From the NCBI RefSeq assembly GCF_004103695.1, contig NZ_CP035280.1, forward strand, positions 496,001-560,000: 64,000 bases of DNA. Reading direction: 5' to 3'. Below are positions 1 through 7,168 of this stretch, one piece after another. The notes beneath the pieces are model-generated. The model searched no databases. It was given only the letters and a program-made list of their open reading frames with translations, and was not told the DNA's origin. Made by a program: the position numbers and the translations under genes. This DNA is from Clostridium sp. JN-9. GTDB taxonomy: Bacteria > Bacillota > Clostridia > Clostridiales > Clostridiaceae. Numbering within the stretch: position 1 is the stretch's first letter; each line of letters starts with the position of its first letter.

Positions 1-585
1 GAAGCTGATGAAGGAGCTTATATCACCGCTGAAACTACAGTTGACAATATAGATGTTATAAAGCAGGCTTTGAAAAAAGATAAATTAGAAGATTATGTGA
101 TGAAAATTCCTGTGAAAAAAGGGGACTTTGTTATGATACCAGCAGGCCTTATCCATGCACTGGGGAAGGGTATTTTAGCAATTGAAATTGGTCAGAACAG
201 TGATATAACCTATAGATTATATGATTATAACAGGGGTAGAAAATTAGATATAGAAAAATCATTTTCTGTTTTAGATCCCAAATTAAAATGTGAAAAATGT
301 GAAATGGGAGAGCATTCATCACAGCATGGTAAGAAATATAAAAAGAGTATTTGCTTTAAAAGAAAAGAATTTGCATTAGAGGTAATAGATATAAACAGTG
401 AATATGAGGATATTGCAAACGGTGAAAGATATCATATTTATTCATGTGTAGCAGGAAGATGTATAATTGAATTTAATTCAGGAAATGAAATATTAAATTA
501 TGGAGAAAGTGTTTTTATTCCTGCAAAAATGGGAAACTACAAAATCAAAGGTACATGCCGTGTGTTAAAAAGCTATATCCCATAA
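1..585 (+). CDS. manA: Mannose-6-phosphate isomerase, C-terminal part (5' end outside window)
   Basis: The frame is open from base 1, so the N-terminus lies outside the window. The visible 194 residues match the C-terminal half of Firmicute class I mannose-6-phosphate isomerases, zinc cupin enzymes that interconvert mannose-6-P and fructose-6-P. The diagnostic stretch is KKGDFVMIPAGLIHALGKG followed by EIGQNSDITYRLYDYNR, which carries a metal-ligand His and the active-site Arg region; the end is a second small cupin-like domain. A GntR/UTRA regulator follows 66 bp downstream and may be co-transcribed. The TTG at 70 is internal and not a start. Family assignment is secure; substrate is inferred from the family. 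Confidence 0.93.
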   Translation, partial: EADEGAYITAETTVDNIDVIKQALKKDKLEDYVMKIPVKKGDFVMIPAGLIHALGKGILAIEIGQNSDITYRLYDYNRGRKLDIEKSFSVLDPKLKCEKCEMGEHSSQHGKKYKKSICFKRKEFALEVIDINSEYEDIANGERYHIYSCVAGRCIIEFNSGNEILNYGESVFIPAKMGNYKIKGTCRVLKSYIP

Positions 586-651
586 TTATGGAAGAGTTAA
601 TTTTAGAAACATAAATGATAAATATGATGAGTTAAACTGTAGGAAAATTAT

Positions 652-1446
652 TTGATTGGAGAGATAGCCATAAGCATTAATAAACTTAAATTAGATAAAA
701 GCAGTTCAGTACCATTATATCTTCAGCTGCAGAATTTTATTATCGAAGATATAAAAGCTGGTCAGATTAGGGAAGGTGATATGCTTCCCACTGAAATTGA
801 ATTAAGTGAGGAGTTAGAAATTAGTAGACCTACAGTTCGTCAAGCTTTGAATAATCTTGTAAATGAAGGATATATATATAGAATAAAAGGCAGGGGTACT
901 TTTGTAAAAAGACCAAAAATCGTTCAAGGATATACAAGCTTTATAGAAAGCTATACTGTGGATATGCGCAAAAAAGGATTTAGAACAAAAACTAAAGTTC
1001 TAGCACTTGATGTTATTGAAGCAGATGAAATTATTTCCACAAAGCTGCAGATAAAAAGAGATGATAAAGTAGTTAAGTTAAAAAGACTGAGGTTTGCTTC
1101 ACCTATGAATGAAAAAGAAAATAATCGTGGGGAAGATAAGCCTGTATTAGTTACTGTTGTATATGTACCTTATAAGCTACTTCCCGAGCTAGTATGCTAT
1201 GATTTTGAAGTGTTCTCTTTCTATGAGGTTTTAGACAAAAATAATCTTTCCGTTAAAAAAGTTAAAAGAGAGATAGAAGCGAAATTAGCAGATGAAGAAA
1301 TAGCTAAGTTACTGAAAATTGAGAAAGGGGACCCTATACATTTTATTACTTCTGTTGGTTTCCTTGAAAATAATGTACCTATAGAATATTCTGAAAGTAT
1401 TTATCCTGGGGAAAGAAATAAATTTGTTATAGAAATTTCCAGGTAA
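652..1446 (+). CDS. GntR family transcriptional regulator (HutC subfamily, UTRA domain)
   Basis: 264 residues. An N-terminal winged helix (about residues 12-80: VPLYLQLQNFIIEDIKAG, then SRPTVRQALNNLVNEGYI and KGRGTFVKRP) is followed by a UTRA ligand-binding domain (about 95-262, ending EYSESIYPGERNKFVIEI). Such proteins are usually repressors that release DNA on binding a sugar phosphate or related effector. The start is the TTG at 652, with AGGA about 8 bp upstream; no better ATG is in frame. Its position directly after manA suggests hexose-phosphate sensing, but the effector cannot be read from the sequence. Confidence 0.88.
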   Translation: MIGEIAISINKLKLDKSSSVPLYLQLQNFIIEDIKAGQIREGDMLPTEIELSEELEISRPTVRQALNNLVNEGYIYRIKGRGTFVKRPKIVQGYTSFIESYTVDMRKKGFRTKTKVLALDVIEADEIISTKLQIKRDDKVVKLKRLRFASPMNEKENNRGEDKPVLVTVVYVPYKLLPELVCYDFEVFSFYEVLDKNNLSVKKVKREIEAKLADEEIAKLLKIEKGDPIHFITSVGFLENNVPIEYSESIYPGERNKFVIEISR

Positions 1447-1512
1447 GAAGTGTACATTAAATACATGTACGGCATTTGTCGATATATTCCAGATGATATC
1501 TGTTTTAGCCCA

Positions 1513-1585
1513 TGTTATAATGAACACAGTCACATACATCAGTGTGATATAGTATTTTAAATCTATGGGCGAATCAAATGCCCGG
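1513..1585 (+). promoter_or_regulatory. Extended -10 promoter and structured leader of the 1604 gene
   Basis: TG-T-TATAAT lies at 1513-1521 (hexamer 1516-1521), a good extended -10; no clear -35 is seen. The inferred leader of about 75 nt contains two small inverted repeats: TCACA/TGTGA around 1530-1548 and GGGC/GCCC at 1566-1582, the latter just before the AAAGGAG site. It matches no riboswitch class I recognise. Confidence 0.4.
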
Positions 1586-1603
1586 TAAAGGAGAAACAGG
1601 GGA

Positions 1604-2236
1604 ATGAATAATTACAAAGATTCTTATTTTTCATATGATTCAAAGAATAAGAAAAAACATGGCAAGGCATTTAAAATATTTTTTTCCATTATTTTTTGTC
1701 TGGTTATATTGGCAGGATTTGTTTATGTAAAAAATTATAACACCATAAGGCTGGCAACAGGCAAAGGAAATATAAATGTGAATACAATTTCACAAGCTGA
1801 AAAATCTCTCTCAGATACAGGTAAGTTTAACAGCGCAGCCATAACAAACAGTTCTGATCAGGCTCAGGTGCTTACTAGCACCTCTAAGGACAATGCAGTT
1901 AAATTGACAGTGACACAGCAAAAAAGTGGCAAAGAAACCATAGATGCAAATATCAATGTTAAGAATTTAGACCTTAGCGGCATTGATAAGAAAGCTTTGC
2001 TGCATGGCAGTCCATCAGCTGTAAAGGCAGCTAAAGCACTGGCTAACGATTATATAGGAACAATGATGGACCCAAAGGATGTAACTGGCATAGAAACTTA
2101 TCTTGCATCAAATCTGATCAATCAATATAAAAGTAATCCAAACAATTTGAACATTGATCATACTTTTGGTAATGCACGTCTTATCCTTACAGGCAACTTA
2201 TCAACTGGTAAAATCAATGTGAGTATCACAAAATAA
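1604..2236 (+). CDS. Membrane-anchored protein of unknown function
   Basis: 210 residues. A basic Lys-rich N-terminus is followed by one transmembrane helix (about residues 25-43, FKIFFSIIFCLVILAGFVYV); the rest is polar, Ser/Thr/Asn/Lys-rich and probably extracytoplasmic. No lipobox Cys and no domain I recognise. The C-terminal 90 residues look folded (alternating polar and hydrophobic, ending LILTGNLSTGKINVSITK). Start supported by AAAGGAG about 12 bp upstream. It stands alone between its own promoter and the ric promoter region. No function is proposed. Confidence 0.75.
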   Translation: MNNYKDSYFSYDSKNKKKHGKAFKIFFSIIFCLVILAGFVYVKNYNTIRLATGKGNINVNTISQAEKSLSDTGKFNSAAITNSSDQAQVLTSTSKDNAVKLTVTQQKSGKETIDANINVKNLDLSGIDKKALLHGSPSAVKAAKALANDYIGTMMDPKDVTGIETYLASNLINQYKSNPNNLNIDHTFGNARLILTGNLSTGKINVSITK

Positions 2237-2262
2237 TTAAAATTAAGTTATTGCATATAAAA

Positions 2263-2278
2263 ATTGATTTAAATCAAT
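2263..2278. promoter_or_regulatory. FNR-type operator upstream of the Fe-S repair gene
   Basis: A perfect 16-bp palindrome, ATTGATTTAAATCAAT, contains the canonical FNR box TTGAT-N4-ATCAA (2264-2277). A -10-like TAAGAT at 2300-2305 puts the start near 2312, so the box centre (2270.5) is at -41.5, the class II activator position. The likely binder is the Crp/Fnr protein encoded at 3268, whose recognition helix has the FNR signature E-x-x-S-R. Confidence 0.75.
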
Positions 2279-2377
2279 GATATTATCCTTTTAATGAATT
2301 AAGATTTAAGTATCAAAAGAAACAAAATAAACAATAAATGAAATCAAATTATTTAAATATTTAAGGAGGATAATATT

Positions 2378-3076
2378 ATGAAACAGACAATTACAATAAA
2401 CAAGGAAACACATCTTGGAGAGCTTGTAACGTATTTTCCAGCTGTTACTGAAAAGCTTAATGAACTGCACATTGATTACTGTTGCCAGGGGGATAGAACA
2501 CTTGAGGCTGCCATTAAAGAAGCAGGGCTCAAACCAGATTTTATTACTAAGGTACAGAATGATTACAGCGAATATTTAGCAAGACCGGATAAGAAAATGC
2601 CAGTGAGTGAATTATCTGATGAACAGCTGATTAACCTAATCCTTGAAATTCATCATCAGCCTGAGCGTGCTCTGTGGAATGAACTGGATCCATTGATGAA
2701 TAAGATTTTGCTTGTTCACTATGGTCATGGCAAAGAACTGCTTTTGAAGCTTCATCGAAATTTCAGTGAGTTAAAGATGGAGCTTGAGGAACATTTTGCA
2801 AAGGAGGAAAAGGAACTCTTCCCAGCAATGCTAAAACCAGATAAAACGGATGAGGATAGAGCAGCTATAAGGTCATTAATTCATAAATTGGAAGGCGAAC
2901 ACGAAGGCACCGGTGATATCGTTAAGAAAATAATCAAAGAAAGCAATGATTTCACGCCTCCTGAATATGCATGTCCTACAATGAAGGCTGTATATATGAA
3001 ATTCCATGAATTGGTAGATGACATATTCCTTCATATTGCTAAGGAAAATAGTGTTCTTTTCAAACGTTACGAATAA
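2378..3076 (+). CDS. ric: Iron-sulfur cluster repair di-iron protein (RIC/ScdA/YtfE)
   Basis: 232 residues, the usual length. The N-terminal ScdA_N (DUF542) domain, residues 8-60, has the signature YFPAVTEKLNELHIDYCCQG with its conserved Cys pair. The rest is a hemerythrin-like four-helix bundle with the di-iron ligands visible as EIHHQPER (about 89), LVHYGHGKE, LEEHFAKEEKELFP, KLEGEHEGTG and a final KFHELVDDIFLHIAKENSVLF. RIC proteins repair Fe-S clusters damaged by nitric oxide or oxidants in the cytoplasm. AAGGAGG lies 9 bp before the ATG. The FNR-type box upstream and the Crp/Fnr gene downstream indicate a nitrosative/oxidative stress unit. Family assignment is secure. Confidence 0.95.
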   Translation: MKQTITINKETHLGELVTYFPAVTEKLNELHIDYCCQGDRTLEAAIKEAGLKPDFITKVQNDYSEYLARPDKKMPVSELSDEQLINLILEIHHQPERALWNELDPLMNKILLVHYGHGKELLLKLHRNFSELKMELEEHFAKEEKELFPAMLKPDKTDEDRAAIRSLIHKLEGEHEGTGDIVKKIIKESNDFTPPEYACPTMKAVYMKFHELVDDIFLHIAKENSVLFKRYE

Positions 3077-3082
3077 ACAGCT

Positions 3083-3110
3083 AATGGTGTTGCTTTTGCA
3101 GCACCATTTT
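3083..3110 (+). terminator. Rho-independent terminator after ric
   Basis: AATGGTG-TTGC pairs with GCAG-CACCATT across a TTTT loop (one G-U pair), followed by TTTTCATTTATTT. It separates ric from the Crp/Fnr gene, which therefore needs its own promoter. Confidence 0.75.
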
Positions 3111-3171
3111 CATTTATTTCTGAATATAAGATCTTAATTTATATTATCTCCATTGCAAAGAATATCAGTGC

Positions 3172-3199
3172 TTGAGTAATATCCGCAAAAGAATATAAT
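3172..3199 (+). promoter_or_regulatory. Promoter of the Crp/Fnr gene
   Basis: TTGAGT (3172-3177) and a perfect TATAAT (3194-3199) are 16 bp apart. The -35 overlaps TTGAG-TAAT-ATCCG (3172-3185), a degenerate FNR-like box matching 7 of 10 consensus positions, so weak autoregulation is possible. Confidence 0.55.
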
Positions 3200-3267
3200 A
3201 GATATTAAAGTGGTAAGTTAATACAAAATAATTCCACCAAAAATATGCTTGGAATAGGAGATTTATT

Positions 3268-4011
3268 ATGAATAAAAACAAAGGGGAAATTCAAAAGCAG
3301 GATTATAAGCAATGTTCTCATGACAATACCCATTGTCATGATCATGGTGAAAAGCATGAGACATGTATATCTCTGGTGCCTATTTTCAATCACTTGGAAA
3401 AAGAACAAATGGATGAAATTATGGCTGTTACATATTCGGTTTCATACAAAAAAGGAGAAAATATTTATTGCGCAGGTGATAAATCAGATTCACTTTACAT
3501 CGTAAGTAAGGGAAAGGTTAAAATATACAGGCTTTCTGAATCCGGGAAAGAACAGCTGCTGAGGATTCTGCATCCTGGTGACTTTACAGGTGAACTGGCT
3601 TTGTTTCGTGAAAGTGTGCATGAAGAATATGCAGAGGCTATAGAAGAAACCAGTGTCTGCACAATCAAGCGTTCAGATCTGCAGGAAATTCTTTTGAAAT
3701 ATCCTTCTATTTCATTAAGAGTATTGACTGAGTTTTCAAGCAGGCTTGAGCAGTCAGAGAAACAGGCCACAGGGTTTGCTACTGAGAAGGTTGAAACAAG
3801 GATAGCACACTTTTTGGCTGAGTGTTTGGATAATGATAAGCAATCCATGATTGTATTGCCAATGAATAAGAAAGATATGGCTTCATATTTGGGAACTACA
3901 CCTGAAACAATCAGCAGGAAATTGACGGATTTGGAAGAGGCAGGATACATCAAACAGATTTCAAATAAAAAAATTGAGATCCTGGATTTGGACGGACTGT
4001 TATTGGTTTAA
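3268..4011 (+). CDS. Crp/Fnr family transcriptional regulator with His/Cys-rich N-terminus
   Basis: 247 residues. An unusual N-terminus (about 15-34: CSHDNTHCHDHGEKHETC) holds three Cys and five His and is probably a metal or redox site. It is followed by a cyclic-nucleotide-type beta-barrel sensor (35-150, with KKGENIYCAGDKSDSLYIV), a dimer helix and a winged helix (170-245). The recognition helix TTPETISRKLTDLEEAGYI carries E-x-x-S-R, the FNR signature for TTGAT half-sites, not the CRP signature for TGTGA. The two TTGAT-N4-ATCAA boxes at 2264 and 4619 flank this gene. Whether the ligand is an Fe-S cluster, heme, NO or another metal is unknown; the Cys spacing differs from E. coli FNR. Confidence 0.9.
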   Translation: MNKNKGEIQKQDYKQCSHDNTHCHDHGEKHETCISLVPIFNHLEKEQMDEIMAVTYSVSYKKGENIYCAGDKSDSLYIVSKGKVKIYRLSESGKEQLLRILHPGDFTGELALFRESVHEEYAEAIEETSVCTIKRSDLQEILLKYPSISLRVLTEFSSRLEQSEKQATGFATEKVETRIAHFLAECLDNDKQSMIVLPMNKKDMASYLGTTPETISRKLTDLEEAGYIKQISNKKIEILDLDGLLLV

Positions 4012-4071
4012 TTATATAATTTGAGATTTATATAATCAGTGATTTTCAAAAGAATGGAAGGTATTGATGAT

Positions 4072-4569
4072 ATGAATAAGATTCAAAATAGAAATAGAAT
4101 GTCTTACTTTGGCGTTGGACCTTGCTATGTTACAATCATTATTTTATTAGCAATGATTGGCATTCATACTTCAGGGGCTGGATATTTATCGGGCGGTTAT
4201 TTTGAATCTCTAAGAACAATAATGGATGTTATTGGCATCATAGTGCTTGTCTTAGGCGCTTTTTTATGCATAGAGGCTGTGAAAACCAGCAGATTACTTA
4301 AACATATAGGGGACAATAAACTAATTACAAATGGTGTTTTTGCCTTGGTAAGGAATCCTTTATATACAGGAATCACTTTTATTGTTATGGGATTTATCTT
4401 TTGGGAAAATAACCTGTTTCTACTTCCACTAATTATTATTTACTGGGGAACTATGACATTACTGGTGAAAAAAGAGGAGAAAGCCATGGAGAAAATATTT
4501 GGAGAGGAATATATGGATTATAAGTCTAAAGTAAACAGATGTATTCCCTGGTTCCCGAAACATAAATAA
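4072..4569 (+). CDS. Isoprenylcysteine methyltransferase-like membrane protein
   Basis: 165 residues from the ATG at 4072, chosen because GGAAGG lies 10 bp upstream; in-frame GTG (4039) and ATG (4054) are less well placed. Four to five membrane segments (about 12-30, 45-65, 95-125). The C-terminal half has the ICMT/PEMT-like signature NGVFALVRNPLYTGI and a final EEKAMEKIFGEEYMDYKSKV. Members methylate prenylcysteine, phospholipids or other acceptors with SAM, or are uncharacterised. It begins 60 bp after the Crp/Fnr gene and is probably co-transcribed with it. Substrate unknown. Confidence 0.8.
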   Translation: MNKIQNRNRMSYFGVGPCYVTIIILLAMIGIHTSGAGYLSGGYFESLRTIMDVIGIIVLVLGAFLCIEAVKTSRLLKHIGDNKLITNGVFALVRNPLYTGITFIVMGFIFWENNLFLLPLIIIYWGTMTLLVKKEEKAMEKIFGEEYMDYKSKVNRCIPWFPKHK

Positions 4570-4618
4570 CTAAAACCTTTTCTCGGAAAAGCACAAAATT
4601 TATAGAACTTCTGAAAAA

Positions 4619-4632
4619 TTGATTTGCATCAA
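4619..4632. promoter_or_regulatory. FNR-type operator upstream of the cupin gene
   Basis: A perfect TTGAT-TTGC-ATCAA box. AATAAT at 4655-4660 (5/6 to TATAAT) places the start near 4667, so the box centre (4625.5) is at -41.5, the same geometry as at ric. There is no recognisable -35, as expected of an activator-dependent promoter. Confidence 0.75.
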
Positions 4633-4714
4633 GGAAATCATGTAATATTAATGCAATAATAAAGCTATCAATCATATAGCAATATGAATTATTAATATTT
4701 AGGAGGCTTGTGTA

Positions 4715-5050
4715 ATGAAAGTGATTAAAGTAAATGAGCTGCCATTTAAAAAGACTGGCTGGGGTATAAAAGGTAAACCTATTATAGATATGCCTGAAAT
4801 AGGTATTATTAATTTGGTTATGGAACCAGGAGAAAAAGTTCCTTCCCATAAGACCCCGGTTAACGTTCTTTTTCAGGTAATAGAAGGAAAAGGAATGATT
4901 ACAATTGGAGATGAAACACAAATAGTTGAGGCAGGGAACATTGTGGTTAGCCCGCTTCAAGTTCCACATGCTTTGGAAGCCAATCAGGATAGTGTATTTT
5001 CTGTTTATGTGATAAAAACACCTAACCCTCAAAAAAGTGCTATGAAATAA
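4715..5050 (+). CDS. Small cupin-domain protein
   Basis: 111 residues forming one cupin barrel: motif 1 around KVPSHKTPVNVLFQVIEGKG (one clear His, a conserved E further on) and motif 2 around GNIVVSPLQVPHALEA. Single-domain cupins of this size bind a divalent metal and act as small dioxygenases, isomerases or sensors; the chemistry cannot be read here. AGGAGG lies 8 bp before the ATG. Predicted to be activated by the FNR-type regulator, so a role in anaerobic or nitrosative stress is likely but inferred. Confidence 0.85.
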   Translation: MKVIKVNELPFKKTGWGIKGKPIIDMPEIGIINLVMEPGEKVPSHKTPVNVLFQVIEGKGMITIGDETQIVEAGNIVVSPLQVPHALEANQDSVFSVYVIKTPNPQKSAMK

Positions 5051-5075
5051 TAAAAGTTTATAATGCTTTATCATT

Positions 5076-5166
5076 TAGGTAAGAACTAAGAGGTAAAAAG
5101 TAAGAAGGAATAGGGTGAAACTTTCTAAATGTTTCCTTTCTCCTATTAACTATTAGCTCTTACCTA
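5076..5166. terminator. Long nested imperfect hairpin between convergent genes
   Basis: Outer arms TAGGTAAGA (5076-5084) and TCTTACCTA (5158-5166) match perfectly; inner pairs include AATAGG/CCTATT and GAAAC/GTTTC. It lies between the cupin gene and the 5153-5320 minus-strand ORF and overlaps the end of the latter. It could be a two-way terminator or a small dispersed palindromic repeat; there is no clean U-tract. Confidence 0.45.
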
Positions 5167-5320
5167 TAACTTTCATTTGCTCTCGTTGTAATATAATGTT
5201 GGATAAATTCGCATAAAAATCTTGTTCTTCTTTGCTTTTTGAGCTTTGAAGTAATTTCATAATATCATTATAGGAATATCTTGTAAAAATATCATATAAA
5301 TTAATATCCTTATTTTCCAT
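5153..5320 (-). CDS. Small hypothetical protein, 55 residues
   Basis: The ORF begins MENKDINLYDIF and ends REQMKVIGKS. It is highly charged, probably helical, with no membrane segment or recognised domain. A strong GGGGGT site lies 7 bp upstream of the ATG, which supports real translation. It sits at the edge of a region of gene decay and repeats, so it may be a leftover of an accessory element. Confidence 0.55.
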   Translation of the reverse strand: MENKDINLYDIFTRYSYNDIMKLLQSSKSKEEQDFYANLSNIILQREQMKVIGKS

Positions 5321-5357
5321 ATAAAATACCCCCTAAAAGAAAGTCATTTATATAATA

Positions 5358-5660
5358 TTATATACCGAATACATTAAATAATAAACCTACCCTTTTGTTG
5401 GCTATAAAGCTTGATAAGAAAACCTTCCGCTCTTCTGTACAGTTAAATTCTTCAAAAAACGTATTTACATCTTGTATTGGATATGAATGTGTCAAACATA
5501 TTCTGGCACTCTCTTTTTTGTTTAAACTCCATCATATAATTATACCCGTCGATGGTACGCATAATTGATTTTATGCCTTCTCTGCTGTCCATATCATGTA
5601 ATAATCCCATAACATAAGCCTAATTGCTGTCTAATATATCAATTTTGTATGCAATCAATT
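5358..5660 (-). pseudogene. Decayed protein-coding remnant
   Basis: Reading the minus strand gives protein-like sequence broken by an in-frame stop and a frameshift: LIAYKIDILDSN, stop, AYVMGLLHDMDSREGIKSIM continuing to KQKRECQNMFD, then in another frame THSYPIQDVNTFFEEFNCTE to a stop at 5358. Codon pattern and composition look coding. I do not recognise the family. No credible start or RBS was found. Confidence 0.45.
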
Positions 5661-5721
5661 CATGATTCAATGAATTATGTTATCTTCCAGTAAATCCCCT
5701 TATATTTACCGTGCATAATTA

Positions 5722-5730
5722 TGGTACAAT
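5722..5730 (+). promoter_or_regulatory. Extended -10 promoter of peptide gene copy 1
   Basis: TGG-TACAAT; copy 2 has TGG-TATAAT in the same context (CATAATTATGG). The start would be near 5737, giving a leader of about 105 nt. Confidence 0.5.
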
Positions 5731-5840
5731 ATCCAAGTAAAGTTCATTAACCGTGGAAGGGTGGCTGCGGAGGTTTTGAACGTTTTATCTCCCTAGGACT
5801 ATTGGTGGTATTTCATCATAGTTAGGGGGTGGTATTGGAT

Positions 5841-6002
5841 ATGCTAGAGTTGATTATAAAAAGTTTTACTACTATATGTATTATAAAAATAGTTTTAAAT
5901 CATTGTCTTTTTATATCTAAATTAACTATCAAGATTAAATTTCTTGGTATTCATATAGAACTTAATGGCAAAGAGAAAAAGCACCCATCCCACAATGATT
6001 AG
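5841..6002 (+). CDS. Small hydrophobic peptide, putative type I toxin (copy 1)
   Basis: 53 residues. It starts MLELIIKSFTTICIIKIVL, a single membrane helix, and ends in a charged tail (KIKFLGIHIELNGKEKK, then HPSHND). The paralogue at 7169 has identical length and about half the residues identical. TAGGGGGTGG lies about 8 bp upstream. Small size, one membrane helix, charged C-terminus, long leader and a convergent antisense RNA are the features of clostridial type I toxins. Toxicity is inferred, not shown. Confidence 0.65.
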   Translation: MLELIIKSFTTICIIKIVLNHCLFISKLTIKIKFLGIHIELNGKEKKHPSHND

Positions 6003-6103
6003 TGCTTTAATCTCTCAAATTTAACTATTAAATTTATCCAATAGCCCTAAAACAAAATAAATGTTCTAAGGATTGCTTAGTGTTAGCGCACTAGGCTCTT
6101 CTT
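5973..6103 (-). ncRNA. Putative antisense RNA (antitoxin) to copy 1
   Basis: On the minus strand an extended -10 (TGA-TATAAT; plus-strand positions 6110-6118) predicts a start near 6103. The RNA would run through the 3' UTR and the last codons of the peptide gene to a terminator: stem AAAGCAC (5978-5984) / GTGCTTT (6002-6008), followed on the minus strand by a U-run. Length about 130 nt. The same layout is kept in copy 2 with different stem bases. Confidence 0.55.
6075..6103 (+). terminator. Terminator of peptide mRNA, copy 1
   Basis: GCTTAGTG (6075-6082) pairs with CACTAGGC (6089-6096, one G-U) and is followed by a T-rich tract. In copy 2 the partner is CACTAAGC, so pairing is kept while the base differs. 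Confidence 0.6.
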
Positions 6104-6196
6104 ATTTATATTATATCAAATTCTTATAAAAAATAAACCTATATTTTTTTGTTCCATTTAAAAATTTTAATCTCAAATTTTTTATAAACTTTAGTA

Positions 6197-6967
6197 TTAT
6201 TCTAACAAAGATTTTATCCTGGAATCATTTTTCACGAAATCAAGAGTTTTATCTTTTTTAATTGCCCCTTTTACTAATCTTTCATATTTATCTTTACTAA
6301 TACTATGAGTCACATTAAATTTCATATGCTTATATAGTTTTGACTTCATGGCATCATCCATGCTACTTGCTTCATTTACCATATTTATAATCATTTCTAT
6401 AGTTTTTTCTTTATCCTGTTTTTCTTTTGCTAAAGATAAATCTAATTGATATTTATGGTATGCCCCAAAATCAAATACCTCAATAACCTTTTTAGCACAC
6501 TTTATGTATTCTTCTGCTTCACTAAATTTCTTTTCTTTATATAACAGATTTATTATAAAGGATAAAACAGCAAATGTTTCATGAGCATTTTTCCATAAAT
6601 TTTCTTCATAAATACCATAAGCCTCATCAATTTTTCCGCTGCTTTCAAGTAATAATGTCTGTTGAATTTTTTTATTCACCTCAACTTCTGGAATTTTATC
6701 TAATACTTCCTGAGCTTTTTCATACTCTTTTTTCGCCCTATACATTGCTGATAATTCTAATTTTGCCATAGAAGCTGTCTTTTCTTTATTGCTTGCTGCT
6801 ACAAGTTCAAGCCAAGCAATTATTTTTCTTTCATATTTATCTTTTCCCTCAATTTGAGGCTCTAATAAATATATTCTTAATACTACTGATATCCAATATA
6901 TCAACTCATCGCAACTTGGATATTGTTTAATTAAATCACTGGCCTTTTCAAAAGTTAAAAACCTCAC
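6197..6967 (-). CDS. TPR protein, apparently an N-terminally truncated XRE/TPR regulator
   Basis: 256 residues made entirely of TPR-like helical repeats (for example ALEKAQ-type helices KKEYEKAQEVLDKIPE and KKFSEAEEYIKCAKKVIEV). The sequence resembles the C-terminal sensor region of Firmicute regulators of about 370 residues that begin with an XRE helix-turn-helix; that DNA-binding domain is missing. The only start is a GTG at 6967 lying inside a palindrome (6962-7007), with no proper RBS. This suggests a truncated, perhaps unexpressed gene. It sits exactly between the two TA-like copies. Confidence 0.6.
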   Translation of the reverse strand: MRFLTFEKASDLIKQYPSCDELIYWISVVLRIYLLEPQIEGKDKYERKIIAWLELVAASNKEKTASMAKLELSAMYRAKKEYEKAQEVLDKIPEVEVNKKIQQTLLLESSGKIDEAYGIYEENLWKNAHETFAVLSFIINLLYKEKKFSEAEEYIKCAKKVIEVFDFGAYHKYQLDLSLAKEKQDKEKTIEMIINMVNEASSMDDAMKSKLYKHMKFNVTHSISKDKYERLVKGAIKKDKTLDFVKNDSRIKSLLE

Positions 6968-7007
6968 TTATTTATGGTACGGTTTTCCGTAACTACTATA
7001 AGTGAGG
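6962..7007. repeat. Nested perfect palindrome at the truncated gene's 5' end
   Basis: Outer arms CCTCACTTAT (6962-6971) and ATAAGTGAGG (6998-7007) are perfect; inner arms TACGG (6978-6982) and CCGTA (6987-6991) surround TTTT. A-rich on the left and T-rich on the right, so it can act as a two-way terminator, or mark an element end or recombination scar. Confidence 0.6.
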
Positions 7008-7047
7008 CTTTTCCATTTTATTCTTGTGTATATATCCTACATAATTA

Positions 7048-7056
7048 TGGTATAAT
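7048..7056 (+). promoter_or_regulatory. Extended -10 promoter of peptide gene copy 2
   Basis: TGG-TATAAT, a perfect hexamer with the TG extension; start near 7063, leader about 106 nt to the ATG at 7169. Confidence 0.55.
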
Positions 7057-7168
7057 TCTAAAGTACAATATAGAAAATCCGTAGTAGGGTGGCTGCGGAG
7101 GTTTTAGACGTTTTATCCTCCTGGGCTATTGGTGAATATTTCATCATAGCTAGGGGGTGGTATTGGAT

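Larger units (their letters stand above)
5714..6150 (+). repeat. Type I TA-like element, copy 1
   Basis: About 437 bp that recur, diverged, at 7040-7473 in the same orientation. Shared parts in order: extended -10 promoter, a conserved leader of about 105 nt (with GGTGGCTGCGGAGGTTTT and CTATTGGTG), a GGGGGTGG ribosome site, a 53-codon ORF, a convergent antisense unit, and a common tail ending in a T-run. The strong conservation of non-coding parts implies functional RNA. Confidence 0.75.

Noticed and set aside
4526-5074. 182-codon minus-strand ORF across the FNR box and cupin gene
   Set aside because: It overlaps a well-supported cupin gene and its promoter; His/Phe/Asn-rich composition is typical of the reverse of AT-rich coding DNA.
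5076-5166. tRNA or riboswitch in the palindromic intergenic region
   Set aside because: No cloverleaf, no T-loop GTTC box, and the structure is a simple purine/pyrimidine-rich hairpin.
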